Positions 11,185-22,251 of a stretch of 64,000 bases of DNA are shown here, piece by piece. The position numbers were made by a program, and so were the translations under genes. Source of the DNA: Ostrinia nubilalis. Lineage: Eukaryota > Arthropoda > Insecta > Lepidoptera > Crambidae. The first letter of the stretch is position 1. Each line of letters opens with the position of its first letter. Where the stretch lies: assembly GCF_963855985.1 (NCBI RefSeq), contig NC_087093.1, positions 15,701,001 to 15,765,000 on the forward strand, in the 5' to 3' direction. Below the pieces are notes generated by a model. The model was not told where the DNA came from and ran no database searches. It saw nothing but the letters and a program-made list of their open reading frames with translations.

Positions 11185-12800
11185 AGATCCAAACTTCGGG
11201 CGGAGTCAGGATCTAAGAATAGTGATGTAACTGTGGTTAAATCTATAATTTGCCAGCCGTCATCGATTGTTCGTGTAAAGTCAATCTTTATTGCCTTCGA
11301 TAGCTATAAATAAGTTCGTCGAAACTTTTAAAACAACAATGAAATCGTTGAACGCACAGTTTTGCTTTAATATTTTCACACCAACCGCGTTTATTTTATT
11401 TTTATGATGAAGCGTGGCTATTAATTAAAAGTTGTTCAACTACTGATATAGCAAAAATAGGCCTCGATTATTTCTAATTATAGATGAGAGTTGATTAGTG
11501 TATTAACTTTGAGTGTAGGTAGGTACATATTATTTCATCAAAATCTAATGAAGCGCACACATATTTTGTTTAAAAGCTCTGTCATGTAACAACGTTATCA
11601 TCGTAATTATTTTCTATGATAACAAAAAGACTATTTGCAACTGTTCATCGAAGTTTATTAGGTTAGGTTAATATTCACGCATGATTTGTAACCCAAATCA
11701 ATATCATTTTTAAAATACATAGCATGTTGTTGAAACTTTTTGTTACTTAAAGTGAAATGCAATTCCTATGTCTTTCACCATTCGTGATATCATGTCAGAA
11801 TATTACATGCTACAGGAAACAGGATTAAGGCTACACAGCATTTGCATAAGTGCAGAAGACAGCACGTCAACCTATACACTGTGGTATCTAATGTGGTTAT
11901 AATAAGAGTGATATTGCAATAAAAATGTGTAGTCTAATGTGCAGTCAACTGTATGCTCAGTTGACACTGTTTTTGGACAGTGACCTGCCTTTTTGATATA
12001 ATGGAAAAATATGGAGCTTAGATTTAGAAATTGTAATGAGGTACAGAATTGGCACCCAATCTCCATTGAAGATGCAAGATAAATATAGAAATGAATTGCT
12101 ATAAAATAGGTCATAGTTCATGAGTATGTTTCTGGTGGTTTAACCACCAGTTTATTTACCTAATAGCAAACTTCATATCAAGCAGAGAAACAAAAAGTTT
12201 CACTTACTAAAGTTACTTAAACCCTCTTCATAACAGGTTCAATTCTATCATTTAGCATATAGTAAGTACTTCAAAACATTATCTTGTTCATTATAGAACT
12301 ACAACTAACCTGATGCGATGATATCTGGCAGATAAGAATGGGATTCGCTACTTCAGAGACCGCGATAACCCGTCGGCCATTACTATGTGGCCTGGGGCGA
12401 ATAAGTTTGACCCTAGAGCTATTAAATATGACTTAATTTGAAGTAATTCCATAAAGTTTCTTTAATATTTGCCACAGGAAATCTGTCAGCAATGGTTAAT
12501 GTTGATTGGTGAGTGACTACGAATTCTGTGTAACTGGTTACTCATTTCTCTACATTTCTCGACTACTTAGACTCTTCACAGTTCCTAGTTGGGACTTTCT
12601 TAGTATGTACCTAATACCTAAATTAATTTGGTTTGTTATTAATTTGGTTAGGTCATCAACCTGATTCCTGATAACCATTTGTTGTTGAGTGGTCGTTGGT
12701 CCGTGAAGATTAATTGGGTGATCCAATTTTGTCCGAAAATAAAGATATGATTCCATATTTTTGTGGACACGAGCCTAGATTTGTGAATCCAGTTGTAACA
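11185..12800. other. Unannotated DNA
   Basis: Moderately AT-rich, with no ORF above about 80 codons and no repeat recognised from elsewhere in the window. The stretch around 12300-12420 is somewhat more GC-balanced but shows no coding signature. Confidence 0.4.
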
Positions 12801-12807
12801 ATTTATA

Positions 12808-13047
12808 CAGATACTAGCTTTCCGCCCGCGGCTTCGCTCGCGTGGAATTTTGTCTGTCACAGAAAAACTTTATCGCGGCGTCCCTGTTTCAAAAACCGGG
12901 ATAAAAACTTTTCTATGTCCTTTCCCGGGACTCAAACTATGAAACTATATCTATGCCAAATTTAATCAAAATCGGTTCAGTGGTTTAGGCGTGAAAGTGA
13001 GACAGACAGACAGAGTTACTTTCGCATTTATAATATTAGTATAGATA
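12808..13047 (+). repeat. Abundant lepidopteran-type interspersed repeat
   Basis: The order is ACTAGCTTTCCGCCCGCGGC, TTCGCTCGCGTGGAATTTTG, CCGGGATAAAAAC, AATCGGTTCAGTGGTTTAGG, GTGAGACAGACAGACAG and a terminal TTTATAATATTAGTATAGAT. From memory this is one of the commonest interspersed repeats in lepidopteran genomes. A reverse-strand end fragment lies at 14038-14130. Non-coding. Confidence 0.8.
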
Positions 13048-13834
13048 TATGTCATAGAATACCTACAACACGTGAGAATATAAACTTACGGCAGGTTAAG
13101 TTTCCACATAACCTACAAGTACTGTAAAATTATAAACCTGCCCAGGCATATTTATTCCAAAAAAAGGGAGTTTACAATTTGCATTCGACAATGTAAACTT
13201 TAGAGGTAGGTATTTCAATTTGTCACATTTATGTGCATTACAATAAATTTCATAGTCAGAACGGATGAGAGAACGAGACAGACAATAGCGCAGTAAATCT
13301 TTGAGTTTAAATTCGCAGGCAAAAGCGTTCAGATTATACAGCATGTAAAGTTTGAACGGTTGTCGCTGTAAGACATAGAGGTCCCAAATTAAGAGTTCAG
13401 ACTTTCGTTAGAATGAATGCAAACATTATTTTCAGTTTGCAAACAATATTTTCAGTAAGTACAAGCACACTTTTTATTATCTCTACCAAAATTATTAAGA
13501 TCTGTTCAGTGGCTTTAATTAGGCGTGAAATATAAAAAAGTCATAAAACTCATTTTATTTTTTCAAGTAGGCTTTTAAAAAGCACACGTCCCAGTATTGA
13601 CTCTACCATGCTTTGGGACAGTAAATGGGCCCATGATAAATAGTCAAGTAAAAATTACTTTAGCATTATTATTATTAACACTTGTAAATGTAAAAATTAA
13701 ATGTTAATTTATCTATATTATTATTTGAATTTGTATTTCTATGTATAATCTACAAGTACCCACGAGTATATTGAAAATTGTATTTTCCTTCGTTTACATA
13801 ACTGTTTGATACTTGGTTACTGATCTGATATTTT

Positions 13835-13905
13835 GTCCGGCTCTAGAATCGAACCCCGGTTCTTGGCTCGCGAAACCGGTACTAACACCGCGGACCTATA
13901 GCTTA
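13835..13905 (-). repeat. tRNA-like SINE head remnant
   Basis: On the minus strand GGTCCGCGGTGTTAGTACC precedes CCGGGGTTCGATTCTAGAGC, a good Pol III B box preceded by a plausible A-box region. The acceptor stem cannot be closed. It is a decayed tRNA-derived sequence rather than a tRNA gene. Confidence 0.35.
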
Positions 13906-14037
13906 CTTTTTAAACATCGCTAGGCGCTGAACGCGAGGCGTGCGCGCGCTCAACACAATTGATTGCGTATGTGGGTGTCACAATACTCGCGGGCTTCAAC
14001 AAGCACTAATTAGCTGATATTTGGATGAGGCATATTA

Positions 14038-14130
14038 TTATCTACACTAATATTACAAATGCGAAAGTAATTTTGTCCGTCTGTTACATTTTCAACCTTG
14101 AACTGCTGAACCGATTTAGAACTTAATTTG
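14038..14130 (-). repeat. End fragment of the 12808-13047 repeat family
   Basis: CACTAATATTACAAATGCGA, AAGTAATTTTGTCCGTCTG and TGCTGAACCGATTTAG are the reverse complement of the last third of the repeat at 12808-13047, diverged. Confidence 0.65.
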
Positions 14131-14470
14131 CGTAGAACTGAACTTCCGAGAGGGTAAAGTTTGCTGGACTATCCGAGCAGATCAAACGATTGCGGCTCTT
14201 GAGATGCATTATTGGAAACCAGGTAGGTAAATCTGTAGATTGGTTTCCTAGATTAAGATTTGAAGATTGCTAAAATCTTTGGATAGAAGATAGAATATGG
14301 AAATCGGGCGATAGTGAGTAAGATCCAGGGATTAAGGATAGTTTTTGTCTCGGTTTCTGAAAGAGAGACATATGGGTCAGAGTGAACAGCGTAAAGCAGC
14401 GGGTGAAAGCTAGTCCCATTTTAATTTTGTACTCTGTACTGTCCTTGGTCATTTATTTACTAGAAAAAAA

Positions 14471-15000
14471 TATACTGGTCATCACAAAAATCGGCCCACC
14501 TACTTTTTACAGGAAAACTCGTTTCTACTGACACAATCATGGTGCCCCAACAATATTGGTGTTATTTGAAAGCCCAATAAATATCCTTAAAGAAAAACAC
14601 ATTTAATTTCTTAATAAACGATTAAAATATGTATACAATAAATGTGACTTGAAAAAAGACCTCACTTTGGGCTCACCTCTGGGCTGGGATCAATTAGACC
14701 AATTTTTATGGTTATAAAACCAAATAATGATCTCACTTGTCCTCTTTAAGATGGATAGCGATTAATCCCAACTTAACAGTTTTATAGCAATAAAAGTTGG
14801 CTCAAGCGTAACTACCTATTTTTTGAAGAAGTGACTCTGGATTCTTTTACAGACAATTTTTGGGGTAAAAACCTTTCCTTGAATGAAATGAAGTTTAGAA
14901 CTAGGCTTTTAAATGGTGCCAATATTGGTGGGAAGTGGGGATGCATACGTTTGAAAGTGCTTGTCGCCGGAGGGTCGATTTTTGTGATGACCAGTGTATA
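14471..15000. mobile_element. Tc1-like MITE (~530 bp)
   Basis: The terminal inverted repeats are ACTGGTCATCACAAAAATCG at the left and its exact reverse complement at the right (ending GACCAGT). The boundaries sit in TATA, consistent with a TA duplication. The interior has no transposase. Two antiparallel 72-codon frames at the right end overlap the arm and are compositional. The TA target and ACTGGTCATCAC ends suggest the Tc1/mariner superfamily. Confidence 0.8.
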
Positions 15001-15235
15001 TATTTTTTTCAAAATGTATTTAGATTTCATTAGTTTACACTGTTTTTAAGAGAAAGCGAAACTTTTTGCGCTCTTTAGAAAAAGACGAGACAATAGTTCC
15101 CGACAGATCTAGGCTAGATTCCAGGTAGAGATACCTACCTAACCACTCCTTTACCAAGAAGGAATCTTTTGAAATTCCTGTACTCGAGACTTGAAAGTAG
15201 AGTTTAGACTTGCCATGAGTAGCGCTATTTACCTA

Positions 15236-16111
15236 TACAGGGTGTCCCAGAATGGGTGAATCAAACTGATAGGGGAGGTAACTCTACTAATGTACAGTCG
15301 CGGAATGAAAAGGTTCGTCACCTTAGTGTCCGTTTTCGCTTGCACTAGGTACTGTAAGAGTCAAACCTGCAAACATAACAGTGCAAGAAACAGTGCTGCT
15401 AACATTCAAATAAATATGACGTTTGCTAACGAATAAGGTTTTGCTTGTTTATTTTTCTATCCCATCAGTGCAATGCAATGATGACATTGACCAATTGACA
15501 ATAGTTTTTTTTTTATTTAATAGAAATAATAATGGCAGGTTGAACCAACAAGAAGGTTTTAGTTTATCAATCATAATAATCTTCTAAGATAAATCGTCAA
15601 ACAGCTTTGATCTGAATAATTTTGAACTTTACTGACGAACAGTTAAAGATTATTTTCTCTAGCTCGAGATTATTCTGTAACATAGTTTAAAAAGGTAATA
15701 TGTGCCCGCGATTCGTTGAAGGAATCAATTTGAAAACTGACGAACCTTTTCGTTCCGTGACTGTACTATCCCTAAAAAATATGAAAAAAAAAATAAAGCG
15801 CATAAGGAAACAAAAAAAAATTTTTTTTAAAAAGTGGAAATTAATCAGCTTTGTTTAAGTATCTGGCATAATTGCTGCGTTTGGTTTAGTTTATTTGTAC
15901 TTTTTTCTTACTAATATTAATTGTATATGATCGCTTCGTTTATCTGTAAACAAACTTTTGAAAATAATGACTAGATTTCGAGTTTAGAGCACTTTATTTA
16001 AAAAAAAAATCCGAACTCAAATTTTTTTTTTCATATTTTTTTGGGATAGTACTACATAAGTAGAGCTACCTCCCCTATTAGTTTGATTCACCCATTCTGG
16101 GACACCCTGTA
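15236..16111. mobile_element. Tc1/mariner-type MITE, outer element of a nested pair
   Basis: The left end begins TACAGGGTGTCCCAGAATGG and the right end is its reverse complement. The arms match for about 59 bp with only a few mismatches. TA flanks both ends (15234-15235 and 16112-16113). A second element (15296-15763) interrupts the left arm. Removing it restores the ACTATCCCTAAAAAATATG block, which pairs with the right arm. No transposase ORF is present. Confidence 0.9.
15296..15763. mobile_element. MITE nested inside the 15236-16111 element
   Basis: The ends are CAGTCGCGGAATGAAAAGG and CCTTTTCGTTCCGTGACTG, followed inward by GTTCGTCA / TGACGAA, giving about 26-bp inverted repeats with two mismatches. 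TA duplications lie at 15294-15295 and 15764-15765. The 468-bp element is non-coding. It disrupts an older MITE arm and is therefore the more recent insertion. Confidence 0.9.
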
Positions 16112-16407
16112 TACATTATACAATACGGCCTACCTAATTTGCTTGTTTTACCCAGAACTTTGATTCTGGCTAAGACCAAATATAGGCGCGCCTATGGAAT
16201 TGGGGTTAGATTTTATTCCAACCTACTTTGCCGTTTCGCACGTGTACCCGGGAATCCCCTCTTGTATGTTAATAAGACTGTGAAGTAACTGGAACATATT
16301 TGTTTAATATTTCGCACAAAAATGTGTCTATTTATTTTTTGGGAATTATGTGGTTGTCATATAACCGTGTAGAGGAGAGGTTAAGCAGTTTTAGCTTTAC
16401 ATATTTA

Positions 16408-16498
16408 TAACTACCCTACGGGTGTCTATGGGCGACGATAATCACTTACCATCAGGTGATCCGTCTGCTCGTTTGCCTCCTGTCCCATAAAAAAAACT
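16408..16498 (+). mobile_element. Retroposon 3' end with poly(A)
   Basis: CTACGGGTGTCTATGGGCGA, ATCACTTACCATCAGGTGAT, CCGTCTGCTCGTTTGCC and a CCCATAAAAAAAA tail form the typical 3' end of a common lepidopteran SINE/LINE family. The CCATCAGGTGA core is shared with the SINE at 7397-7723. Confidence 0.65.
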
Positions 16499-17051
16499 AA
16501 CTTACCTTAACAGATTTTTCTTGCTAATTTAATTGGGCTAATAAATAGAATTCTAAATAAACCTAAGCACAATACTAAATCACAGTTTCAACTTTCTACA
16601 TCAGCTCGTTACATTCACTCAATCTGATCAAAAGTAATCTGTCGGCAATCGACTTTAAACTGAATATAGTTTATTTTCGTATCAGGGCACTTCTTCGAAA
16701 TCGCATTCTTCGGACAAATTTCAAATTCAATTTTAGGTTTGTAACATAGACTCATATGAAAATAGGTACACCCAATAACATATATTTGGATAAGGGACTC
16801 GTTTTTGTAAAGTCGTTTTCAAGATATCGACGTTCAAATATTTTGTGTCCATATGAATCAGAATTTGTTACATATTAATCAAAAATAGAAATAAAATTTA
16901 TAATCTTTATGTACAATTGGCTCTAAATTAAGAAAATAATCATATTATAACAAAAACAATCATCTGTTGTTACGAGAAAATGCAACGATTCCACGATAAT
17001 TCGTGAAAAAGCATTTTTTTGAAACTTTAGTATACATCCATAATATTTTGT

Positions 17052-17335
17052 CATCATCATAATCATTTCAACTGAACATAAGCCTCTCCCAATGATTTCC
17101 ATAATGACCGGTGGGTAGCGCCCTGCATGAGGACTGTTCCCTGTGGGAGGAAGTTCTACACTGAGCTTTCCGCCACGTGGCTTCCACTCTAAAAACGTGC
17201 TATCCCATCGGCCATCATATCTGTATACTATGTGTCTTGCCCATTATCACTTCAGCTTGCTAAAACATCGGACTATGCCACCATGCGACTTTAGATCGTT
17301 TACGGATCTCCTTATTTCAGATTCGATTGCATGAA
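17052..17335 (-). mobile_element. Degenerate RTE-type LINE 3' fragment
   Basis: The minus strand shows a decayed copy of the RTE C-terminus. Plus-strand blocks AACATAAGCCTCTCCCAATG, CATCGGCCATCATATCTGT, ATTATCACTTCAGCTTGCTA and TTCAGATTCGATTGCATG align in order with the reverse complement of the 2890-3214 copy. Frameshifts are present throughout. The (ATG)n-type tail is at 17052-17068. Confidence 0.75.
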
Positions 17336-17527
17336 AAAAAAACAAGCATAGTCCACTCCATAGTACACTATGCAACTTTGTGGTTCGTAAGCCTACAGTG
17401 AGAAGCCGCTTTTCAGTACAATTTGTCATCACTGATAACACACACTGGATGTAGACTTTCATCTTATGGCACTAAGGTATTTTAGATGACTCTACCGAGC
17501 TGTATCACTTATCCAAGCTATTGTTGT

Positions 17528-17655
17528 TAAGACGTCCACCTACAAGGTGAAGAAGGTGAGATGAGCTTATAGAGGTTGTGGCAATGGCAATCAGTTAATC
17601 TCGAAATCATTGGAGGCCTATGCTCAGCAGTATATTATTATGTGCTATGGACGCC
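17528..17655 (+). mobile_element. Degenerate RTE-type LINE tail, plus strand
   Basis: GACGTCCACCTACAAGGTG, TCATTGGAGGCCTATGCTCA and GCAGTATATTATTATGTGCT follow the order of the RTE 3' end but with many substitutions. It lies about 200 bp from the opposite-strand copy at 17052-17335. Confidence 0.55.
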
Positions 17656-17684
17656 TTAAGTGTAGCTGAAATAATTATAAAAAT

Positions 17685-17790
17685 AAATAAATCGTTGGGC
17701 AATTTCATACAGCGCCATTTAGCCACAAAATAAGCAACAAATTATGCTTGTATTATGGTTGCTAGCTTAACGGATATACTACTTATTTAC
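17685..17790 (-). repeat. SINE body fragment (family of 20165-20432)
   Basis: AATAAATAAATCGTTGGGCA, ATACAGCGCCATTTAGCC, ACAAAATAAGCAACA and GCTTGTATTATGG match the minus-strand SINE body at 20165-20432 in order. The tRNA head is missing. Confidence 0.65.
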
Positions 17791-17832
17791 TGCTTAAACA
17801 CATAAATTTATTCTTAGCATAAAAATGATAAT

Positions 17833-17915
17833 GGTTTTTTTTTATTCATAACAAGACCGCAATCGCACCTGGTCTTAAGTGAGATGCAGTCTGGGATGTC
17901 ATTCTTATTCTTAGC
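17833..17915 (-). mobile_element. Retroposon 3' end, minus strand
   Basis: A poly(T) run is followed by CATAACAAGACCGCAATCGC and CTGGTCTTAAGTGAGATGCA, the reverse complement of a poly(A)-tailed retroposon end. No coding part. Confidence 0.5.
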
Positions 17916-19006
17916 TAAAAAACCCTTTTTTGGTGCTTGATAGACCAAAAACTAATTTATTTTATGATTCATATAGGGCATTGACCATATGAATCACGCA
18001 CAGATGAATCAGTTTTTTGCCTAAAATTGAGCAAAACTCGTCAAACATACAGACTACAGCGTTGTCATTTTTCTACATGAATCTATAACCCAAAAGCATC
18101 ATAAGAAAGACAGATTAGATTTTTAATGCAATAATGTAATTTTATAAAGTAGGCATTGTAATCAGCATGCCACCTGAACCAAGCACAGATGAATCAAGTA
18201 TTTGCCTTCGTCACACCGGGTTCTAAGCCAACCAGCTCCACGTCTGCCTTCTAGCTCATCCGTTGCAAGATGGGCTTGCCTCCACGCCAGAAACCAGACT
18301 CTTATGATTAAAACCTGACCAGTTATGGTCAAGGACAGCTCACGACATATGAATCAGTATTTTACGCCGGACACTGCTTATTTATTTTTTTGCGAACACA
18401 CTAAGTTAATTAAAATTATGAAACATTTTTTTTGTAGAAGGACAACTCATTGGCTTTCGAAATAATTTTAATTCATATTGATATATCAAAAGGAAAATGC
18501 TACATCAACCATTTTGTTCCGGAAAATGGCTAACGGACACACCATATGAATCAGAGAATCACACTTCAAATATTTTTATTATGTAAAAAGACAGCAATTA
18601 TTTCAAAAATGTAATTTGCGCCAGATAGGGATCAACCTAGGCTATACTAAAAAAAATATTGCACGCCATTTTGTTAGTTGGTTACAGAACTATACCCAAA
18701 GACATCGAAAATTTTGCCTCCGGAGAAATACCCATCAGTTAGGTATGTTACATTTTTGGCAGCGGTACATGTTTCGGCTATTTGATAAAATTCGCCCCGA
18801 TTACCATCCGAAAGACTACATATTATTATCTTGTAGACATGAATGAGTGTGACTTTGGACGTCTACACAAGTGTGTAAGAATATATTTCCTTTGTTCATA
18901 ATATTTACTCGAGCTGATCCGGTTCTAAAAATAGGTACTACACTTACAAAAAATATAATGACAGATTTATTTTGTTTTTCTTGAAATGTTATGTACTCAG
19001 CGAGTA

Positions 19007-19100
19007 CGTTAAAATTTCTTTAGTACAACCCAATAGTGACCCGGATGGATACGTTACATTTTTTTTAGTACAATAGGTAATCCAAAAGCGACCCGGATGG
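19007..19100 (+). repeat. Imperfect ~50-bp tandem duplication
   Basis: Two adjacent units each contain TTTAGTACAA followed by a GCGACCCGGATGG or GTGACCCGGATGG block (near 19030-19047 and 19087-19100). It looks like a simple local duplication. Confidence 0.55.
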
Positions 19101-19198
19101 AAAGCTAAATTTTCTTTAATGTGAGTTTTAAATACGAATTTAGAATAACATACATTAGTTGTTAAAAACCTTGTCGCTCATTTAGCACGATAAAGTTC

Positions 19199-19550
19199 AT
19201 GGAAGTGCTACAAACTAACCCGTGGGTAAGAAAACTCGCCGCATCCATCATTCGGAAAGTTATTTTTCCTTTACAACTAATCGTAGGACATCCGCCATTT
19301 GCCGCGTCCACCGCTTTACGCATCGGCGCAAGAGTCGATGAACTTATAGCGCGCGAAATTGGCGAACGAGCCGCGCAAGCGAAGTCCGGCGCCCGCGCAG
19401 AGACGCGGATTGTGCGATAATTACGCTCTATTATTCATACATTGCTCGCTTTGTTCGCCGATCTGTGTCGTTTTGGTGACTTTAGTACAAAATGCAAGGG
19501 TTTACGAGCAAAATTTGTGCGAAAATTGCAAATCTAATTAATTGCACCGA
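19199..19550. other. GC/CpG-enriched patch with a 73-codon plus ORF
   Basis: A roughly 350-bp interval is noticeably richer in GC and CpG than its surroundings, with GCGCGCGAAATTGG and CCGCGCAAGCGAAGTCCGG. A plus-strand frame at 19199-19420 encodes a 73-residue basic peptide (ending ARAETRIVR) that I do not recognise. No clear splice donor, TATA box or ORF extension was found. It may be a small regulatory island or alternative promoter, or simply a diverged GC-rich repeat. Confidence 0.3.
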
Positions 19551-20007
19551 ATTTTTTGTAGTGGATATAAGATCACCAAACAATGGAAACGCAAACTAAA
19601 TACGTACCAAATTGTAGTAGAAAATATTCATTTTATGTGGGTAATCCAATGAAGAGTCAATACATGTCACTATACTCTCTATCAGGTCCGTTTCAAGCCC
19701 AACTAAACAGAGCGATGTATACGTCCACCACAATAAAAGGTCCGTTGTCACCGCGCACCGAATGTCTTGGTATACGTCTGTCTCGAACACAAGGTCGCAG
19801 CGCCCGACGCCCACTTCTATAAATACACACAGACATGCAAAAATGTGATACATAAACATTTGTGTGCCCTAATATGCGCGGCTGTTGTATGTAAAGTTTG
19901 AATCGCCACTCAATTTAATGGTTCGACTCTTCCTCTCTGAGACCTTGGTAGAGACGTAGCACGCCTAGTTCCTTGTTTATGGGATTGAGTTAAAATTTCA
20001 GCACTTT

Positions 20008-20088
20008 TCTTCTTCTTCTTCTTCTTTTCAGCCAAATGACGTCCACTGCTGGACAAAGGCCTCCCCCAAGGTTTTCCACAATGGCAGC
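20008..20088 (-). mobile_element. Short RTE-type LINE 3' tail
   Basis: A (TTC)n run (20008-20028) leads into CAGCCAAATGACGTCCACTG, CTGGACAAAGGCCTCCCCCA and AGGTTTTCCACAATGG. This is the reverse complement of the RTE 3' end; only about 60 bp of element remains. Confidence 0.75.
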
Positions 20089-20164
20089 ACTTTTCACGTG
20101 GCTTTTATTGTAAGTTTGTAAATTATAAAGAGTGCTAGCTAGACTTATCTAAGGATAAACTATT

Positions 20165-20432
20165 ATTATGTGATAAATAAATATCCTTGGACATTTTACA
20201 CTGCGCTTCTAGTCCCAAACTAAGCAAAGCTTGTACTATGGGTACTAGACAACGGATATAAACATACTTAAATACTTTTTTTTTTGTAAATACATACTTA
20301 TTATACATAGAAAACACCCAGTCCAATACAAAAGAAATATGTTCATGCACACAAATGTTTGTACTGTGCGGGAATCGAACGCGCTACCTCTGGAATAGTA
20401 GTCCGTTTCAAACCACTACACCAAACGGCCGA
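20165..20432 (-). mobile_element. tRNA-derived SINE, minus strand
   Basis: Read on the minus strand, the head GGCCGTTTGGTGTAGTGG supplies an A box and GCGCGTTCGATTCCCGC supplies a B box. A body follows with TTGTATTGGACTGGGTG, CCCATAGTACAAGCTTTGC and AGTGTAAAATGTCCAAGG, and an A-rich AATAAATA-type tail at the low-coordinate end. Headless copies lie at 4690-4800 and 17685-17790. The promoter boxes are intact, so this copy may be comparatively young. Confidence 0.85.
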
Positions 20433-20449
20433 CTCTGTGATGCACCATA

Positions 20450-20616
20450 TTTTTTTAACAGTAACTATAACATAACCATAACCGGTCGTTTTTGTATGGC
20501 GTTTGATAGCCTTAGGCTGGGTTGCATCATCTTACTTTAACATTGACAAACGTAAAAAATCTGTCAAACTCCATACAAAAAGCACCGGTTATCGTCACAG
20601 TTACCGTTAAAGTAAG
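20450..20616. mobile_element. Two partial copies of the 118-bp MITE, family A
   Basis: From 20515, GGCTGGGTTGCATCATCTTA, the inverted ACAAACGTAAAAAATCTGTC and ATACAAAAAGCACCGGTTAT match family A in order, ending prematurely at the SINE body boundary. TTA precedes the left end. Just upstream (about 20460-20510), ATAACCGGTCGTTTTTGTATGG is the internal part of a second, opposite-facing copy. One copy seems to have landed in or beside another. Confidence 0.65.
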
Positions 20617-20617
20617 G

Positions 20618-20915
20618 CCGAAAATTCGGCCTCAGTCTGTCGCCATTATAACAAATGTTAACAGTATTGTTGTGTTTCGGCTTACTCGTAGAGGTAAGAT
20701 AGCCAGTTCCTCTATGGTTGAGGATTCCGGGTGAAGCTCGCTTCCACCTTTTTTATCGCGCCATTTTATCGATTTTGTACGATAAGCCCATACATTTATG
20801 GTCTAAGTCGATAAGATTTTATCACGGCGTGCATCTTTTCCCAGCAGATCATCACTTTCCATCAGGTGAGATGTAGGATGTAGGTCAAGAGCTTCTTCGT
20901 TGTGATAAGCAAGGA
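20618..20915 (+). mobile_element. Interrupted SINE body (family of 7397-7723)
   Basis: TCGGCCTCAGTCTGTCGCC, ACAAATGTTAACAGTATTGT, GGTTGAGGATTCCGG and GAAGCTCGCTTCCACC match the body of the 7397 SINE. The match breaks off near 20748 and resumes at about 20845 with ATCACTTTCCATCAGGTGAG and AGAGCTTCTTCGTTGTG. The intervening 100 bp (ATTTTATCGATTTTGTACGA and so on) is foreign to the SINE. The tRNA head is absent. Confidence 0.7.
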
Positions 20916-20942
20916 TAACACGATAATGGTCATACATTATTA

Positions 20943-21105
20943 TACAGGGTGACCCAAAAACAATGGATAATGTATAACCTTGTAATGTCACTATCGATAG
21001 GCCCATGGTCTCTATAATATAAAAAGTTTTCAAGAATTCCTGTATTTTTAGAAAATTGCAAAGGTATACTTGGTAGGTTTTGTATATCATGATATTATAC
21101 ATAGG
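20943..21105 (+). mobile_element. Solo mariner-like terminus
   Basis: TATACAGGGTGACCCAAAAA has the same TACAGGGTG-type end as the TA-flanked MITEs at 15236, 28096 and 38031. No matching inverted end was found downstream, so it is probably a truncated copy. The right limit given is arbitrary. Confidence 0.4.
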
Positions 21106-21109
21106 TATT

Positions 21110-22250
21110 CATCTGATGTTTTAATACCTGGTTGCCTGAATAAAATTTAATATACTTGCCTAATAATTTCCATTGTTTAACAAGTCTTCATTACAATTAT
21201 TAATATTCATCTACCAAATACCTAGAAAACCTTCAGAGCGTTCTTACAACTCAGGTATTGCCCGAGGCGCCACGTGAATTTCGTATTAGACACAGTTTTT
21301 CTCTCGGGTGCGGTTTTTTCCCTTAATATAATTTGTATAGAGTATTAATATTGATAATAATATAGGTTAGGTACCTGTACCTATAATGTTAACATAAAAA
21401 ATGATAGGTTTCGTTATTATACTACGTCATGTCGTCCAATCTTGGGTAAAATACGAGTACTGTGTATATCCAATTAAGGGAATCCCCAAATGATAGGATT
21501 TTACCTTATCATTGGGGATTTTACTATATTAGGTAATTTTTTTATTTATTTAAGTATAGCACCTTAATTGCCAAAAAATACCATTTAAAAGACATAAACG
21601 AGTTAATGCACTTTGTGTATTAAAAGAATACATAAAATATCTATGTGTATTAATATTATTTCAGTAGAGTACAACAATTTAGTTATACGTAGGTGCTTGC
21701 AGATTGCAGCTCATAAGTTTGCAGTTGAATTTAGAATTATTCTAAGCAGTTGAATTAATTTTATTCACATTTGTCAAATTGTTATTTCCTCATTATTAGT
21801 TTTTCCTACCATTAAAGTTAAAATAATGCTAACATGATAGGTACTTTGATAATAGGTACTCGTACTAAATTGGTATCCTAATTCGATTTCCAGATTCACT
21901 TCTTTTTTTGTTGTAGTATACAGTGTGTTGTAGTGTAAAGTGCCGTTCTAAAATTGTGTCAGTTCTAAAATCTGACGAACAGGCCTAGCTCATACCTCAG
22001 TCAGTACCTGTGGGTCTAGACAAAGTGCAAATTATAATCGCAAACCAGTCGATAAGTGGTCGAAAAGCCCCTTTTTGTATGGAGTTTTGACGGATTCGAT
22101 TTTCGATTCGATCAAAAAGTGCGTTTTGTCTAGGGGGGCTGAGGTATGGGAGCGGCTTTGTTATGTCAATCGTAACTTGAAATGTGCTTCGGATTTGTAT
22201 GCTCTGTCGCGTTATAATATGTCAATGTTACCTTCCCGTGTCGCTCCCAT
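21110..22250. other. AT-rich DNA with one strong hairpin
   Basis: At 21481-21520, AATCCCCAAATGATA and TATCATTGGGGATT form a stem of about 14 bp (one bulge) around an 11-nt loop. Otherwise no element or ORF is supported. Confidence 0.4.
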
Positions 22251-22251
22251 C

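Larger units (their letters stand above)
16851..18553. repeat. Cluster of ATATGAATCA-type motifs
   Basis: ATATGAATCA occurs exactly at 16851, 17987, 18347 and 18544. Close variants (AGATGAATCA at 18002 and 18187, ACATGAATCT at 18075) and one inverted copy (TGATTCATAT at 17965) also fall in this 1.7-kb interval. Spacing is irregular and the sequence between copies is unrelated. The TGAATCA core is AP-1-like. Meaning unknown; see findings. Confidence 0.55.

Noticed and set aside
18616..18846. 76-codon plus ORF next to the motif cluster, considered as a transposase piece
   Set aside because: WQRYMFRLFDKIRPDYH shows no family signature that I can name, and no inverted ends were found around it.
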